From Sorangium cellulosum So0157-2 (lineage in GTDB: Bacteria > Myxococcota_A > Polyangia > Polyangiales > Polyangiaceae), in the NCBI RefSeq assembly GCF_000418325.1, contig NC_021658.1, forward strand, positions 9,252,001 to 9,316,000: a stretch of 64,000 nt of DNA, given 5' to 3'. Both the position numbers and the translations under genes were made by a program. Below, piece after piece: positions 17,373 through 25,095 of this stretch (the first letter of the stretch is position 1; each line of letters opens with the position of its first letter). The notes under the pieces were generated by a model. The model searched no databases. It was not told where the DNA came from and was given only the letters and a program-made list of their open reading frames with translations.

Positions 17373-19415
17373 GTGCCGAAGGTCGGAGCGCCGGCCGCCG
17401 TGCCGCTGGAGGAGCTCTCGAGCTCGGCGCTCGCCGAGGACATCGAGGACATCGAGGCGGCGGCCGCCGCCGGCGCCGCGGGCGGCGACGCGCTGGTCGG
17501 GAGCCTGATCTCGGGGCGGTACCGCGTCGACGCGCTCATCGGGGAGGGCGGGATGGGCGCCGTCTACCGGGGAGAGCAGGTGCACCTGCGCAAGCGGGTC
17601 GCCATCAAGGTGCTCAGGCCGCTCGCCCGGCGGATGCCGGAGCTCGTGGCCCGGTTCGAGCGCGAGGCCGTCGCGGGCGCCCACATCCGGCACCCGAACG
17701 TGGTCGCGGCCATCGACTTCGGTCAGCTGGACGACGCGTCGTTCTTCCTCGTCCTCGAGTACGTCGAGGGCACGCCGCTCAAGGACGTGATCGCCGAGGG
17801 GCGGCTGCCGCCCGCGCGGGCGCTCCGCATCGCGCGCCAGCTCGCGTCGGCGCTCTCGGCGACGCACGAGAAGGGCATCGTCCACCGCGACGTGAAGCCG
17901 CTGAACATCCTGCTCGACGCGCACGATCAGGTCCGGCTCATCGATTTCGGGCTGGCGAAGGTGAATGTCGATCTCCTGTCCAGCCAGAGCCGGAAGACGG
18001 CGGGCCCGACCCCGGCCCTCACGAACGCGGGCGAGGTGTTCGGCACGCTCGCGTACCTGGCGCCGGAGGCGCTGCGCGGGATGGATGCGGTGGACGCGCG
18101 CGCGGACCTGTATGCGCTCGGGCTCGTGCTCTACGAGATGCTCACCGGACATCACCCCTTCGACACGAAGAACATCGTGGCGCGGCTCAAGCAGCAGGGC
18201 GCGGCGGGGCCGCCGGCCCTCCGCCTGCGCGCGCCGGACCTGGTCGTGCCCTACGAGGTCGAGCAGGCCGTGGCGCGGCTCATGGAGCACGACGCGTCGT
18301 TCCGCTACCAGACGGCGGCCGATGCGGTCGCGGCGCTCGACGAGGCGCTGGCGGCGATCGCGCGGGCGGCGGCGCACGCGGCGGTCGGGAGCGGCGCGCA
18401 CGGGGCGCAGGGCGCGCAGGGCGCGCAGGGCGCGCAGGGCGCACAGGGGGCGCAAGGCGCGCACGCCGCGCAGGGGGCGCACGCCGCGCAGGGCCCGCAA
18501 CCCGCGCCGGGAGCGCAACCCGCGCCGCAAGCCCCAGCTGCGCAGGCCGCGCAGGCCGCGCAGGGAATGCGGGCGACGCAGCCCGCGCAAGGCGCCCCCA
18601 AGGCGCCGCCGCCGGCCTGGTCAGGCCCCCGGAAGACCCTGCTCGCCCACGCGCACCGCCGGCCCGCGCCCCCGGCGCGCTGGGTGCCCCTCGCGGTGGC
18701 GCTGGCGACCGCGGCGGCGCTCCCGATCGGCGTCGCGCTCTGGCTCGTCCTCCGGCAGCCCACGCCGGCCGCGGAGCCGCCCGCGGCCGCCGCCGTGGTC
18801 ACCCCGCCCGCGCCGATGACGCCGCCGCCGGCAGCGCCGGCGAGCGCGCCGCCCGAGGAGGACGACCGGGGCGCCGCCGGGCTGCGCGCGCAGCTCAGCA
18901 AGGCGGTGGCGATCAGGAACTGGGTGCTCGGCGCGCAGTCGATGCTGGCCCTGGCGGAGGCCGACCCGGAGCTCGTCCTGAGCCGGGGCCTGCGCGAAGA
19001 GGTCCTCTCCACGGTGGCGGGCATCGCGTTCGAGGAGGACAACCCGGCGGCGGACCAGGTCTTCGACCTGCTCACGAACCGGCTCGGCACCGGCGGGCTG
19101 GACGTGCTGCTCGACATCGTGCGCGCCCGGGGGGGCACGAAGGCGGCCCGGCGCGCCAGCGAGATCCTGGCGAGGCCCGAGGTGATGGCGCGCGCGACCC
19201 CCGCGCTCCGCATCACGTTCGCGTTCCGCAAGGCCACGTGCAACGGCAAGCGGGCGCTGTTCGGTCGCGCCGCGGCCGAGGGGGACGAGCGCACGCTCTT
19301 CGAGCTCCAGGTGCTGCACGGCGCCCGGTGCAGGCGGAACGACCCGTGCTGCTTCCGCGACGACAAGGCGATCGCCGAGGCCATCCAGCAGCTGAAGGCG
19401 CGCCTCGGGACGTAG
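17373..19415 (+). CDS. membrane Ser/Thr protein kinase (PASTA-less, PknB-like)
   Basis: 680 residues from the GTG at 17373, which has GAGGAG 6 bases upstream. The alternative ATG at 17249 (MPETPRSEEPLGSAED) is one frame off. Kinase domain ~48-315: glycine loop IGEGGMGAVY, Lys79 (VAIKVL), HRDVKPLN (His171), DFG at 191-193, YLAPEALRG. It is a canonical active Hanks-type kinase. Residues ~340-400 are a GAQ tripeptide repeat, then a Pro-rich linker. A single membrane segment lies at ~436-458 and an exported C-terminal helical domain of about 200 residues ends in a Cys cluster (ATCNGKR, RRNDPCC). Substrates unknown. Confidence 0.87.
   Translation: MPKVGAPAAVPLEELSSSALAEDIEDIEAAAAAGAAGGDALVGSLISGRYRVDALIGEGGMGAVYRGEQVHLRKRVAIKVLRPLARRMPELVARFEREAVAGAHIRHPNVVAAIDFGQLDDASFFLVLEYVEGTPLKDVIAEGRLPPARALRIARQLASALSATHEKGIVHRDVKPLNILLDAHDQVRLIDFGLAKVNVDLLSSQSRKTAGPTPALTNAGEVFGTLAYLAPEALRGMDAVDARADLYALGLVLYEMLTGHHPFDTKNIVARLKQQGAAGPPALRLRAPDLVVPYEVEQAVARLMEHDASFRYQTAADAVAALDEALAAIARAAAHAAVGSGAHGAQGAQGAQGAQGAQGAQGAHAAQGAHAAQGPQPAPGAQPAPQAPAAQAAQAAQGMRATQPAQGAPKAPPPAWSGPRKTLLAHAHRRPAPPARWVPLAVALATAAALPIGVALWLVLRQPTPAAEPPAAAAVVTPPAPMTPPPAAPASAPPEEDDRGAAGLRAQLSKAVAIRNWVLGAQSMLALAEADPELVLSRGLREEVLSTVAGIAFEEDNPAADQVFDLLTNRLGTGGLDVLLDIVRARGGTKAARRASEILARPEVMARATPALRITFAFRKATCNGKRALFGRAAAEGDERTLFELQVLHGARCRRNDPCCFRDDKAIAEAIQQLKARLGT
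18391..18500. repeat. 9-bp coding repeat (GAQ/GAH) in the kinase linker
   Basis: Repeats of ggcgcgcag with small variants encode about ten Gly-Ala-Gln or Gly-Ala-His tripeptides between the kinase domain and the Pro-rich, membrane-proximal linker. The tract keeps frame and is probably a flexible spacer of variable length. Confidence 0.8.
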
Positions 19416-19530
19416 CGGGTCAGCGCGGCGCGCCTAGACGACAGCCGTACTTGGTCGGAGGTGCGGCGGTAGGCATCGCGATCTCTCGGGGATCGAATCC
19501 TCTTCGAAGTCCGCATCCGTCATACGCGGA

Positions 19531-19935
19531 TCATGCAGCGAGCTCACGGATCTCAAGGAGGCGCGCCCTCACATCCTTGTGTGCGAGGAAATCGAGGACC
19601 TTGTTTTCCAGTTCCCCGACGTCATTACACTCGGGGCGTTCGATGTCGAAGAGATCGAGGGTCACGGGGAAGCCGTCCGGCGGCACGTAGGCTCGAAATA
19701 GCACGTCTCGGAGCTTGACCTTGTCGACGTACACTACGAAGTTGTATTGCTGCCCGTAATTGACGCGGTGGCCTGCCTCGACGTGCACCCGCACGGTGTC
19801 CCCCGTGAAGGAGGCCTCCACAGCCTCAGCCAGCTCGCGGAGCTTTCCGACCGCCTGCCTGAACCGATCCAGGTCATCCCCCGCCCCTTCTTTCAGCAGC
19901 TCTGCGACCTTCTTCTTCAGCTCGTCCTTGTCCAT
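19531..19935 (-). CDS. hypothetical protein at the end of the ATPase/nuclease module
   Basis: 134 residues beginning MDKDELKKKVAELLKEG, with an amphipathic helix at the N-terminus and alternating beta character in the middle (TVRVHVEAGHRVNYGQQYNFVVYVDKVKL). No signal, membrane segment or recognised motif. The ATG overlaps the end of the nuclease gene by 62 bases, so translation is probably coupled. Its base use is less GC-skewed than the flanking kinases. Function unknown; context suggests an accessory of the ATPase/nuclease module. Confidence 0.65.
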   Translation of the reverse strand: MDKDELKKKVAELLKEGAGDDLDRFRQAVGKLRELAEAVEASFTGDTVRVHVEAGHRVNYGQQYNFVVYVDKVKLRDVLFRAYVPPDGFPVTLDLFDIERPECNDVGELENKVLDFLAHKDVRARLLEIRELAA

Positions 19936-20922
19936 GGCCAGCCTCTGTGCGTACGAGAAACTTCGCGGTCAGGGGGAAGTGATCCGACGCGCCGCGCGCT
20001 ACACGTCCAATGAAGCTCCACCGCGTCGGTCGCCGGTCACCATCGGGCAGGTGGTGCCCGATGGTGTTGAAGGCGTACTCGATCGTGCCCTCCTGCAGCA
20101 CGACTGGGCCGCCGGCGATCGCCCGCTCGGTTACCAGCAATTGGTCGAACACGACCGAGACCGGGCGCTCCTTGTCATAGTAATCGAGCGTGGTCCTCGC
20201 CCGGGAGGCTCGGTACGCAGCCCCGCGCGCGACCGCGACCTCGCAATAATCGGGCTCGGTGATGAAACGCCGCGCGGTGTTGTAGAGCCTCGGGTAGACG
20301 AGCGGGCGGAAGTACCGACCCGCCTGGAGGCCGGGCTTGCCGAACGGCTTCTCGAAGGGCTCGGCGTTGAAGTCTCCGACGACGATGGCGCAGGTGTCGG
20401 CGCCATTCTGCGCCAGCCACGTGGAAAGCGCCTCCGCGGTGTGCACGCGATCGGTCTCCGCTTCCGCGGCTCTGGACTGGCCCACCTCGACCCTGCTCCG
20501 CCAGTGGTTCACGATGAAAAAGAACGGCTCGCTCCGCTCGCCGAGCACACAGCGGGCGACGATGAAGCGCGGGCGAGAGAAGGAGCTGTCTGGGTACTTG
20601 GTGACGAGGTGGAGCGACGCGAAGCGCTCCTTGCGGGCCAGGATGGCGAGCCCAGTGTGAGCGTAGTCGGTGTTCCGGCACGGCTCCCAGACGAGGAGGG
20701 GCATCGCGAGCTGACGGACGAGCTCGTTCACGATCCCGTCCGAGTGGATCTCCGCCAGTCCGACGAGGTCCGGTCCCTCTCCACCGAAGAGGCTCTTCAG
20801 GACCTGAGCAATCCTGGCGACCTTGGCGTCCCGCCCCCCATGCTCGCGGGAGCGCGGGCGTCACCGGGCCTCGGCTCGAAGAGATTGTTGACGTTCCAAA
20901 ACGCGACCTTGAGATCCGGCAC
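19874..20922 (-). CDS. endonuclease/exonuclease/phosphatase-family (DNase I-like) protein, frameshifted
   Basis: Two frames together form one EEP protein of about 350 residues. A GTG at 20922 (GGAG 5 bases upstream) begins PDLKVAFWNVNNLF, the first EEP strand. The frame then runs to a premature stop at 20797. One base lost in the G6 run at 20834-20839 explains this: with seven Gs the frame continues RDAKVARIAQVLK, GPDLVGLAEIHSDG (catalytic Glu) and on into the long frame ending at 19874. That part has FFFIVNHWRSR, VVGDFNAEPFE (metal Asp/Asn) and GASDHFPLTA (catalytic Asp-His). EEP members cut DNA or RNA phosphodiesters or phosphoesters; the substrate here is unknown. Confidence 0.75.
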
Positions 20923-21048
20923 GGCGCTCCGCGGAGCATACAGGAGCCGTCTCTGGAACGCCACCACCCCGTCGCCGCCCGCCTCGGGCACCGATCCGGA
21001 TAGGAGCGCCTGCACGCTCCTCTCTCCGTACGGCGCCACGGATCGGCA

Positions 21049-21264
21049 CTACCACTTCCGCCCGCCCAACAACGTGATCGGTCTTCGAGCCACCGGCGAC
21101 CGGCACGGCGAAGGCCCCGAGCAGATCGCCGGAGATCTCGCCGCACCGCGGGCGCTACCCCTCGTCATGACGAGAGCGCCTTGCTCGCCGAGGTGTCGCA
21201 GGAGATGTGGTAAAGCGCGCCGCTCGGTCTCTCCGGAAGCGATGACGACGACCCGCTTGGCCAT
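21049..21264 (-). pseudogene. truncated DUF4276 (TOPRIM-like) gene
   Basis: 71 residues. The first ~33 (MAKRVVVIASGETERRALPH and LLRHLGEQGALV) look like the start of DUF4276, whose members are about 200 residues and carry a TOPRIM-like acidic core (SGETE with its Glu). After residue 33 the sequence loses resemblance and stops at 21049; no continuation was found in the other frames, so this looks like a deletion rather than a simple frameshift. The ATG is 3 bases from the ATPase stop, the usual coupled arrangement. Family assignment is from memory of the N-terminus only. Confidence 0.55.
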
Positions 21265-21267
21265 GGC

Positions 21268-22410
21268 TCAGGCCCCGAACCCCTTGGTCTCGTAAAACTC
21301 ACCCAGCCCGAAGCCGGACGCATCCAGCGCTGCGTCTATCGCCTCGGGGTGCTGCTCGCGCTCGATGGTGGTGCCGTCCTGCGTACGCCGGACGACGGCG
21401 ACCTCCTCGGCCTTGGGCAAGCAGTCGAGCAACAACGGAGAGTGGGTGGTGACCAGGATCTGCACGCGCTCGCTCGCGTCTCGGAGGTACTCGGCGAAGG
21501 CCCTGAGCGCCGAGGGATGTACATGATTCTCCGGCTCCTCGACCCCCACGAGGCTCGCGTCCGCCTCGCCGAAGAGCGCGGTCATCATCGCCAGGATGCG
21601 GAGCGTGCCGCTCGACGCGCCTACCTGGTGCACGTCGTAGGAAAGACCGGGTTCGCGCTGGACGAAGTAGACGCGCCCATCGATGTCCGACTCCCGGAGG
21701 TCGAGCTGCTCCGGCACGCCGAGCACCCGGCGCGTGGCCGTGACGATCCGGTTGAACGCTTCGCCGCCGTCCGGCCCCTTCTTCAGCGCATAGAGCCGAG
21801 CTGCGAGGTTGCGCCCGAACGTGTCGAGCCGGTCGGCATCCGACACGTTCGAGGCACGCCGCAGGAGCGGCGGGCTCGGATCGAAGAACCCCCATCGCTG
21901 AACGAACGCGCCGAGGCGCCTCGCCGGAAACGACTCGTCCGCGCTGGCGACGGCGAGAGCGCAGGCGGTGGGAGCGAGCGCCAGGTTGACTCTGTTGCTC
22001 TTCGCCTGGGTCGAATACCACCATGCCTTGCCGGCGTTCGCCTCGAGCAGGTGGCCTGGTGGGCCCCCATCATGGATCTGATAGAGGCGTTCCCACGTCG
22101 CAAAGCCGCCGCCCGCTCGCCGGAGGCCCACGGTCCACGCGTAGCGCTTCCCCTCATCCTCGTAGTGCGTCTCGACGGAGACCTCGCCGACGACTTCGCC
22201 TTTCCAGGCGAGGTGCAGGACACCGCCGCGGTCTGCGACGCTGTCGGCGAAGTCCTTGGCCCTGACGCCCTCCGACAGGAAGCGGAGCGCGTCGAGGACG
22301 TTGCTCTTGCCGCTCGCGTTGGTGCCGATGAGCACGCTCAGGCCGCCGAACGAGGTGTCGACGTGCTTGAGGCTGCGGTAGCGCTCTGCTCGGAGGGTCG
22401 TCAGCTTCAT
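21268..22410 (-). CDS. AAA-family (OLD/RecF-like) ATPase
   Basis: 380 residues, the SMC/ABC-like AAA_21 fold. Walker A GTNASGKS is at 29-36, the signature-like SSGTLRILAMMTAL is followed by Walker B LVGVEEPENHVHP near residue 290, and the H-loop is VTTHSPLLLD. The N-terminus MKLTTLRAERYRSLKHVD is typical of ATPases paired with TOPRIM or other nucleases in OLD-, Gabija- and Septu-type systems. It heads a tightly spaced minus-strand set with the truncated DUF4276 gene and the EEP nuclease, suggesting DNA sensing that drives an effector nuclease. That role is inference. Confidence 0.88.
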   Translation of the reverse strand: MKLTTLRAERYRSLKHVDTSFGGLSVLIGTNASGKSNVLDALRFLSEGVRAKDFADSVADRGGVLHLAWKGEVVGEVSVETHYEDEGKRYAWTVGLRRAGGGFATWERLYQIHDGGPPGHLLEANAGKAWWYSTQAKSNRVNLALAPTACALAVASADESFPARRLGAFVQRWGFFDPSPPLLRRASNVSDADRLDTFGRNLAARLYALKKGPDGGEAFNRIVTATRRVLGVPEQLDLRESDIDGRVYFVQREPGLSYDVHQVGASSGTLRILAMMTALFGEADASLVGVEEPENHVHPSALRAFAEYLRDASERVQILVTTHSPLLLDCLPKAEEVAVVRRTQDGTTIEREQHPEAIDAALDASGFGLGEFYETKGFGA

Positions 22411-22781
22411 GGATGGCTCGCCGGCGCGCGTTGCCGGCGTACGTTATGCCCGTTTTCCCGCTCCGGCGAGGGCCGCCACGGCATCGCCTCGGGGGCCGGA
22501 GCCGAGGCGCCGGGATCTGCATGCCGAGGCGGCGTGCTCGCCCGCGCGCAGCGCCGAGGGGCGGGTCGGTCCGTCGGCGGGCGCGCGGCGCGCGCACCCG
22601 CGCGCCTCGACGCGGAGGAGGCCGACAGATCCCCGATGGCTCGCGCGCCGTGCCGACGGGCGCAGCGGCCCCTCCCCGGTCGGGGTCGAGCACGCGGCGG
22701 CGCCCAGGTACGAAAAACGCTTGAACGAGCCGCCGGTCTCCCCGGTAAACTGTCCCTCCGGGGGAGGGGGAAAGAGGACAC
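22411..22781. promoter_or_regulatory. divergent intergenic region between ATPase and hypothetical gene
   Basis: 371 bases without a convincing gene. A locally AT-rich stretch before the + strand gene has TTGAAC, 18 bases, then GTAAAC (about 22720-22751), a possible but weak promoter. A short GC hairpin (ccctcc/ggaggg) lies just upstream of the AAAGAGG ribosome-binding site. Confidence 0.3.
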
Positions 22782-23603
22782 ATGGCCAGATACGGGTATA
22801 GCTTCGTCCCCGACCGGGGATTCAGCGCCTTCTCGCGCGATCTGGGCGAGGGCGCGTGGAAAGACGTCTCCATCAAGAAGTACGACACGCCCGATCGCAT
22901 GCCGCCGCAGCTCATGGAGGCGCCGCGGCCCGTCGCGTGGAAGCTCCGCGCCACCTGGAGCATCGCCGCGCTCGACGAGGTGCTCGGCATCGCCTCGGCC
23001 AGCGAGCTCGCCGCGCTCGACGCCGAGTGGGACGCGGCGCAGCGCGCGCTGCACCACTTCGTCGCCTCGGCCGAAGAGGGCGAGGACGCGGCGGTCCGCG
23101 AGGCGGCAACCCGGGTCCGCGCGGTCATGCTCAAGGGCAACGGCACCGAGCAGACCCGCCTCGGGTACGACGCCGAGGTCGACTTCGGGCGCTCCCAGGC
23201 GGCGGCTGCGAAACGAACGATGGAGGCCGACCTCAAGAAGATCGGCGCCGGTGCGCACCTGAAGCGTATCGAGAGGGCCACCGAAGCGCTCGCCAGGGGC
23301 ATCGGCCGAGGCGGCGGGGAGAAGCGGCTGGGGACGCGGGCGAAGCGGCTGCGCGCGGCCATCAGCGGGTGTGTGACGGCGTTCAACGCCATCCATGACG
23401 AGATCACGTGGCTCCTCGCGCACACCGCGCCCGGCGTGCAGCGGCAGCAGCTCGAAGCGCTCCATGCTCCCTTTCTCGCGCTGCTCGAGCGCTACCCGCC
23501 CCCCGCGCGCTCGGGCACGAGGGACGACGGCGAAGGAGAAGAGGAAGTCGCCACGGAGGAGCCCGCGGACGACGAGGAGGAGCCGGCGAGCGCCCCGCCC
23601 TGA
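22782..23603 (+). CDS. hypothetical cytosolic protein with acidic tail
   Basis: 273 residues with AGAGG before the ATG. Mostly helical, no signal or membrane segment. The N-terminal 45 residues contain YGYSFVPDRGFSAFSRDLGE and a Pro-rich turn. The middle is Ala/Glu/Arg-rich and may form coiled coils (residues ~75-185), and the last 35 residues are strongly acidic (GEGEEEVATEEPADDEEEP). Positions 62-130 alternate charged and Ala residues. No family recognised. It is divergent from the ATPase and probably monocistronic. Confidence 0.7.
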   Translation: MARYGYSFVPDRGFSAFSRDLGEGAWKDVSIKKYDTPDRMPPQLMEAPRPVAWKLRATWSIAALDEVLGIASASELAALDAEWDAAQRALHHFVASAEEGEDAAVREAATRVRAVMLKGNGTEQTRLGYDAEVDFGRSQAAAAKRTMEADLKKIGAGAHLKRIERATEALARGIGRGGGEKRLGTRAKRLRAAISGCVTAFNAIHDEITWLLAHTAPGVQRQQLEALHAPFLALLERYPPPARSGTRDDGEGEEEVATEEPADDEEEPASAPP

Positions 23604-23725
23604 GCGCAGGCTCCGTCCGAAGGGAGATCATCGCGGCGTGCACCGCCGCCCGGCACCCGCTCTCCAGCCCGATCAGGACGCCTTCCGGCCGCCACCCCGT
23701 CCAGCTTGGAGCGCGCTGGCTGCTG

Positions 23726-23915
23726 CCCTCCCCAGCCCGGACGTGACCCGTCCGCTGCCCTCCCCAGCCCGGACGCCACTTGTCCGCTGCCCTCCTCAGC
23801 CCCGACGTGACCTGTCCGCTGCCCTTCCCAGCCCGGACGTCACCTGTCCGCTGCCCTTCCCGACCCGGCCATGATCCGTCCGCTGTTCCTCCCAGCCCGG
23901 ACGCGATGTTCCTCC
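23726..23915. repeat. degenerate 32-bp minisatellite (about six units)
   Basis: Units start at 23726, 23758, 23790, 23822, 23854 and 23886, exactly 32 bases apart. The shared core is cagcccggacgtgacctgtc with differences in every copy, and no unique spacers, so this is not a CRISPR array. It lies in the 400-base gap between a + strand gene and a convergent lipoprotein gene and encodes nothing plausible. The remainder (23604-23725 and 23916-24004) shows nothing recognisable. Confidence 0.88.
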
Positions 23916-24004
23916 CCCCGATGATCCCCAGCGGAGACGGCGGCATGGCTCCCCGCGCCGGGCACATGCGCGCGGCGAGCTCCCCTGCCGCCCGTCGGCG
24001 CCGG

Positions 24005-24922
24005 TCAGAGCAGGCCGCAACCTGGGTAGAGCGGGAGGAAATCGGCGTCGCGTAGCTGGGTCCGGATCGTCTCCGCGTAGCTGGGTCCGAGGATCGGCCC
24101 GAGCAGCGGCCCGAGCAGCGGCCCGAGCAGCGGGAGCGTGTTGCACGTCTTGTTGCCGGCAGTGTCCTGCGTGCAGGCCAGGTTGCAGAGCCCGACGAAG
24201 GCGATCCCGCACGTCGGCACATGGCCGCAGAGCCTGTCCAGCTCGAGGAGGTTGAGATCGAGCGGGCAGCTCAGCGATATCCTCGAGAGCTCCCCCGTCA
24301 GATCGGGATCGATGCAGGCAAACCCGGCAATGGGCCCGGGGAGGAAGGCGTTTCCGAACATCGTGGCGTCCCGCACGAAGAAATCGAGAAAGGGCGCCTC
24401 GTCCGGGGAGCACGCGAGGGCCGGATGGTCGCCCCTCAGCAGGATATCCACATGCGCGCCGGAGCCGTTCAGGTGCTGAAAGATGCACGCCGAAACCCAG
24501 CGCTGCTCCGAGAGGTTGAGAGCACGACCTGTCCAGGCCGGCGCAAATCCAAAGGAGCCGTAATACGGATCGCCGTTCGGTGCGTGGACGACCTGACCCT
24601 CGGCCAGCGCGCAACGTACCGTATAGTCGAGCACGCTCCTCCCGCCCTCGGTGCCGAGCAGCGGCGTCGCGGCCAGGACGCCGCCGCCGCCGCCGGCGAG
24701 CGCAGCGCCGCCGAGCGCCCGGAATGCCGCGCGGTTCTCCGCCGCCCAGAAGTGGGCGGGAGCCAGGCCGTTCGCGCCGATGGGCGCCACCGTGCGGCGC
24801 CCCAGCGGCGCCTCCGCCGTCTCGGCCGTTTCGAACGGCTCGACATCGGATGACCCGATGCACCCCGCCGTGAGCACACAGGCGCCGAGGACACCAACTG
24901 CGACGATGCGAGTCGAGGACAT
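24005..24922 (-). CDS. lipoprotein paralogous to the repeat lipoprotein at 2 kb
   Basis: 305 residues from the ATG at 24922, preceded by AGGAGGAG at 7 bases (an earlier ATG adds 12 residues). Signal peptide with lipobox LTAGC. The core repeats the landmarks of the protein at 2022-2924 in order: RCALAEG, SFGFAPAW, WVSACI, VDILLRG, a MFGNAF segment and a Cys-rich end (RLCGHVPTCG, GLCNLACTQD). It lacks the NGLTF repeat but has its own low-complexity tract near the C-terminus, LLGPLLGPLLGPILGP, encoded by a 12-bp repeat. Extracytoplasmic, function unknown. Confidence 0.83.
   Translation of the reverse strand: MSSTRIVAVGVLGACVLTAGCIGSSDVEPFETAETAEAPLGRRTVAPIGANGLAPAHFWAAENRAAFRALGGAALAGGGGGVLAATPLLGTEGGRSVLDYTVRCALAEGQVVHAPNGDPYYGSFGFAPAWTGRALNLSEQRWVSACIFQHLNGSGAHVDILLRGDHPALACSPDEAPFLDFFVRDATMFGNAFLPGPIAGFACIDPDLTGELSRISLSCPLDLNLLELDRLCGHVPTCGIAFVGLCNLACTQDTAGNKTCNTLPLLGPLLGPLLGPILGPSYAETIRTQLRDADFLPLYPGCGLL
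24096..24131. repeat. 12-bp coding tandem repeat (LLGP)
   Basis: Three copies of ggcccgagcagc at 24096, 24108 and 24120 encode LLGP units on the minus strand. A 15-base direct repeat (gcgtagctgggtccg) flanks it at about 24052 and 24076. Confidence 0.85.
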
Positions 24923-25095
24923 TCCGCTCTCCTCCTGGGTGATTACAGCGGCAGACATAAGACTACAAGCGCCGTTTTCTTAATCCCACACTATTTCATT
25001 TTCCAGGAAGACGCGCAATACTGAAAACCGGTATACGCTGCGTGCACGGATAGCCGCGCTCGCCCGAACACGGCGCCGGGAGATGGCTTGTCGAA

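Noticed and set aside
19460..19530. tRNA-like sequence (ggggatcgaatcctc) next to the ATPase/nuclease module
   Set aside because: The T-arm lacks TTC and the acceptor, D and anticodon stems cannot be drawn on either strand; not a tRNA or att site.
23726..23915. CRISPR array or prophage attachment repeats
   Set aside because: Contiguous degenerate units with no spacers, no cas or integrase genes nearby.
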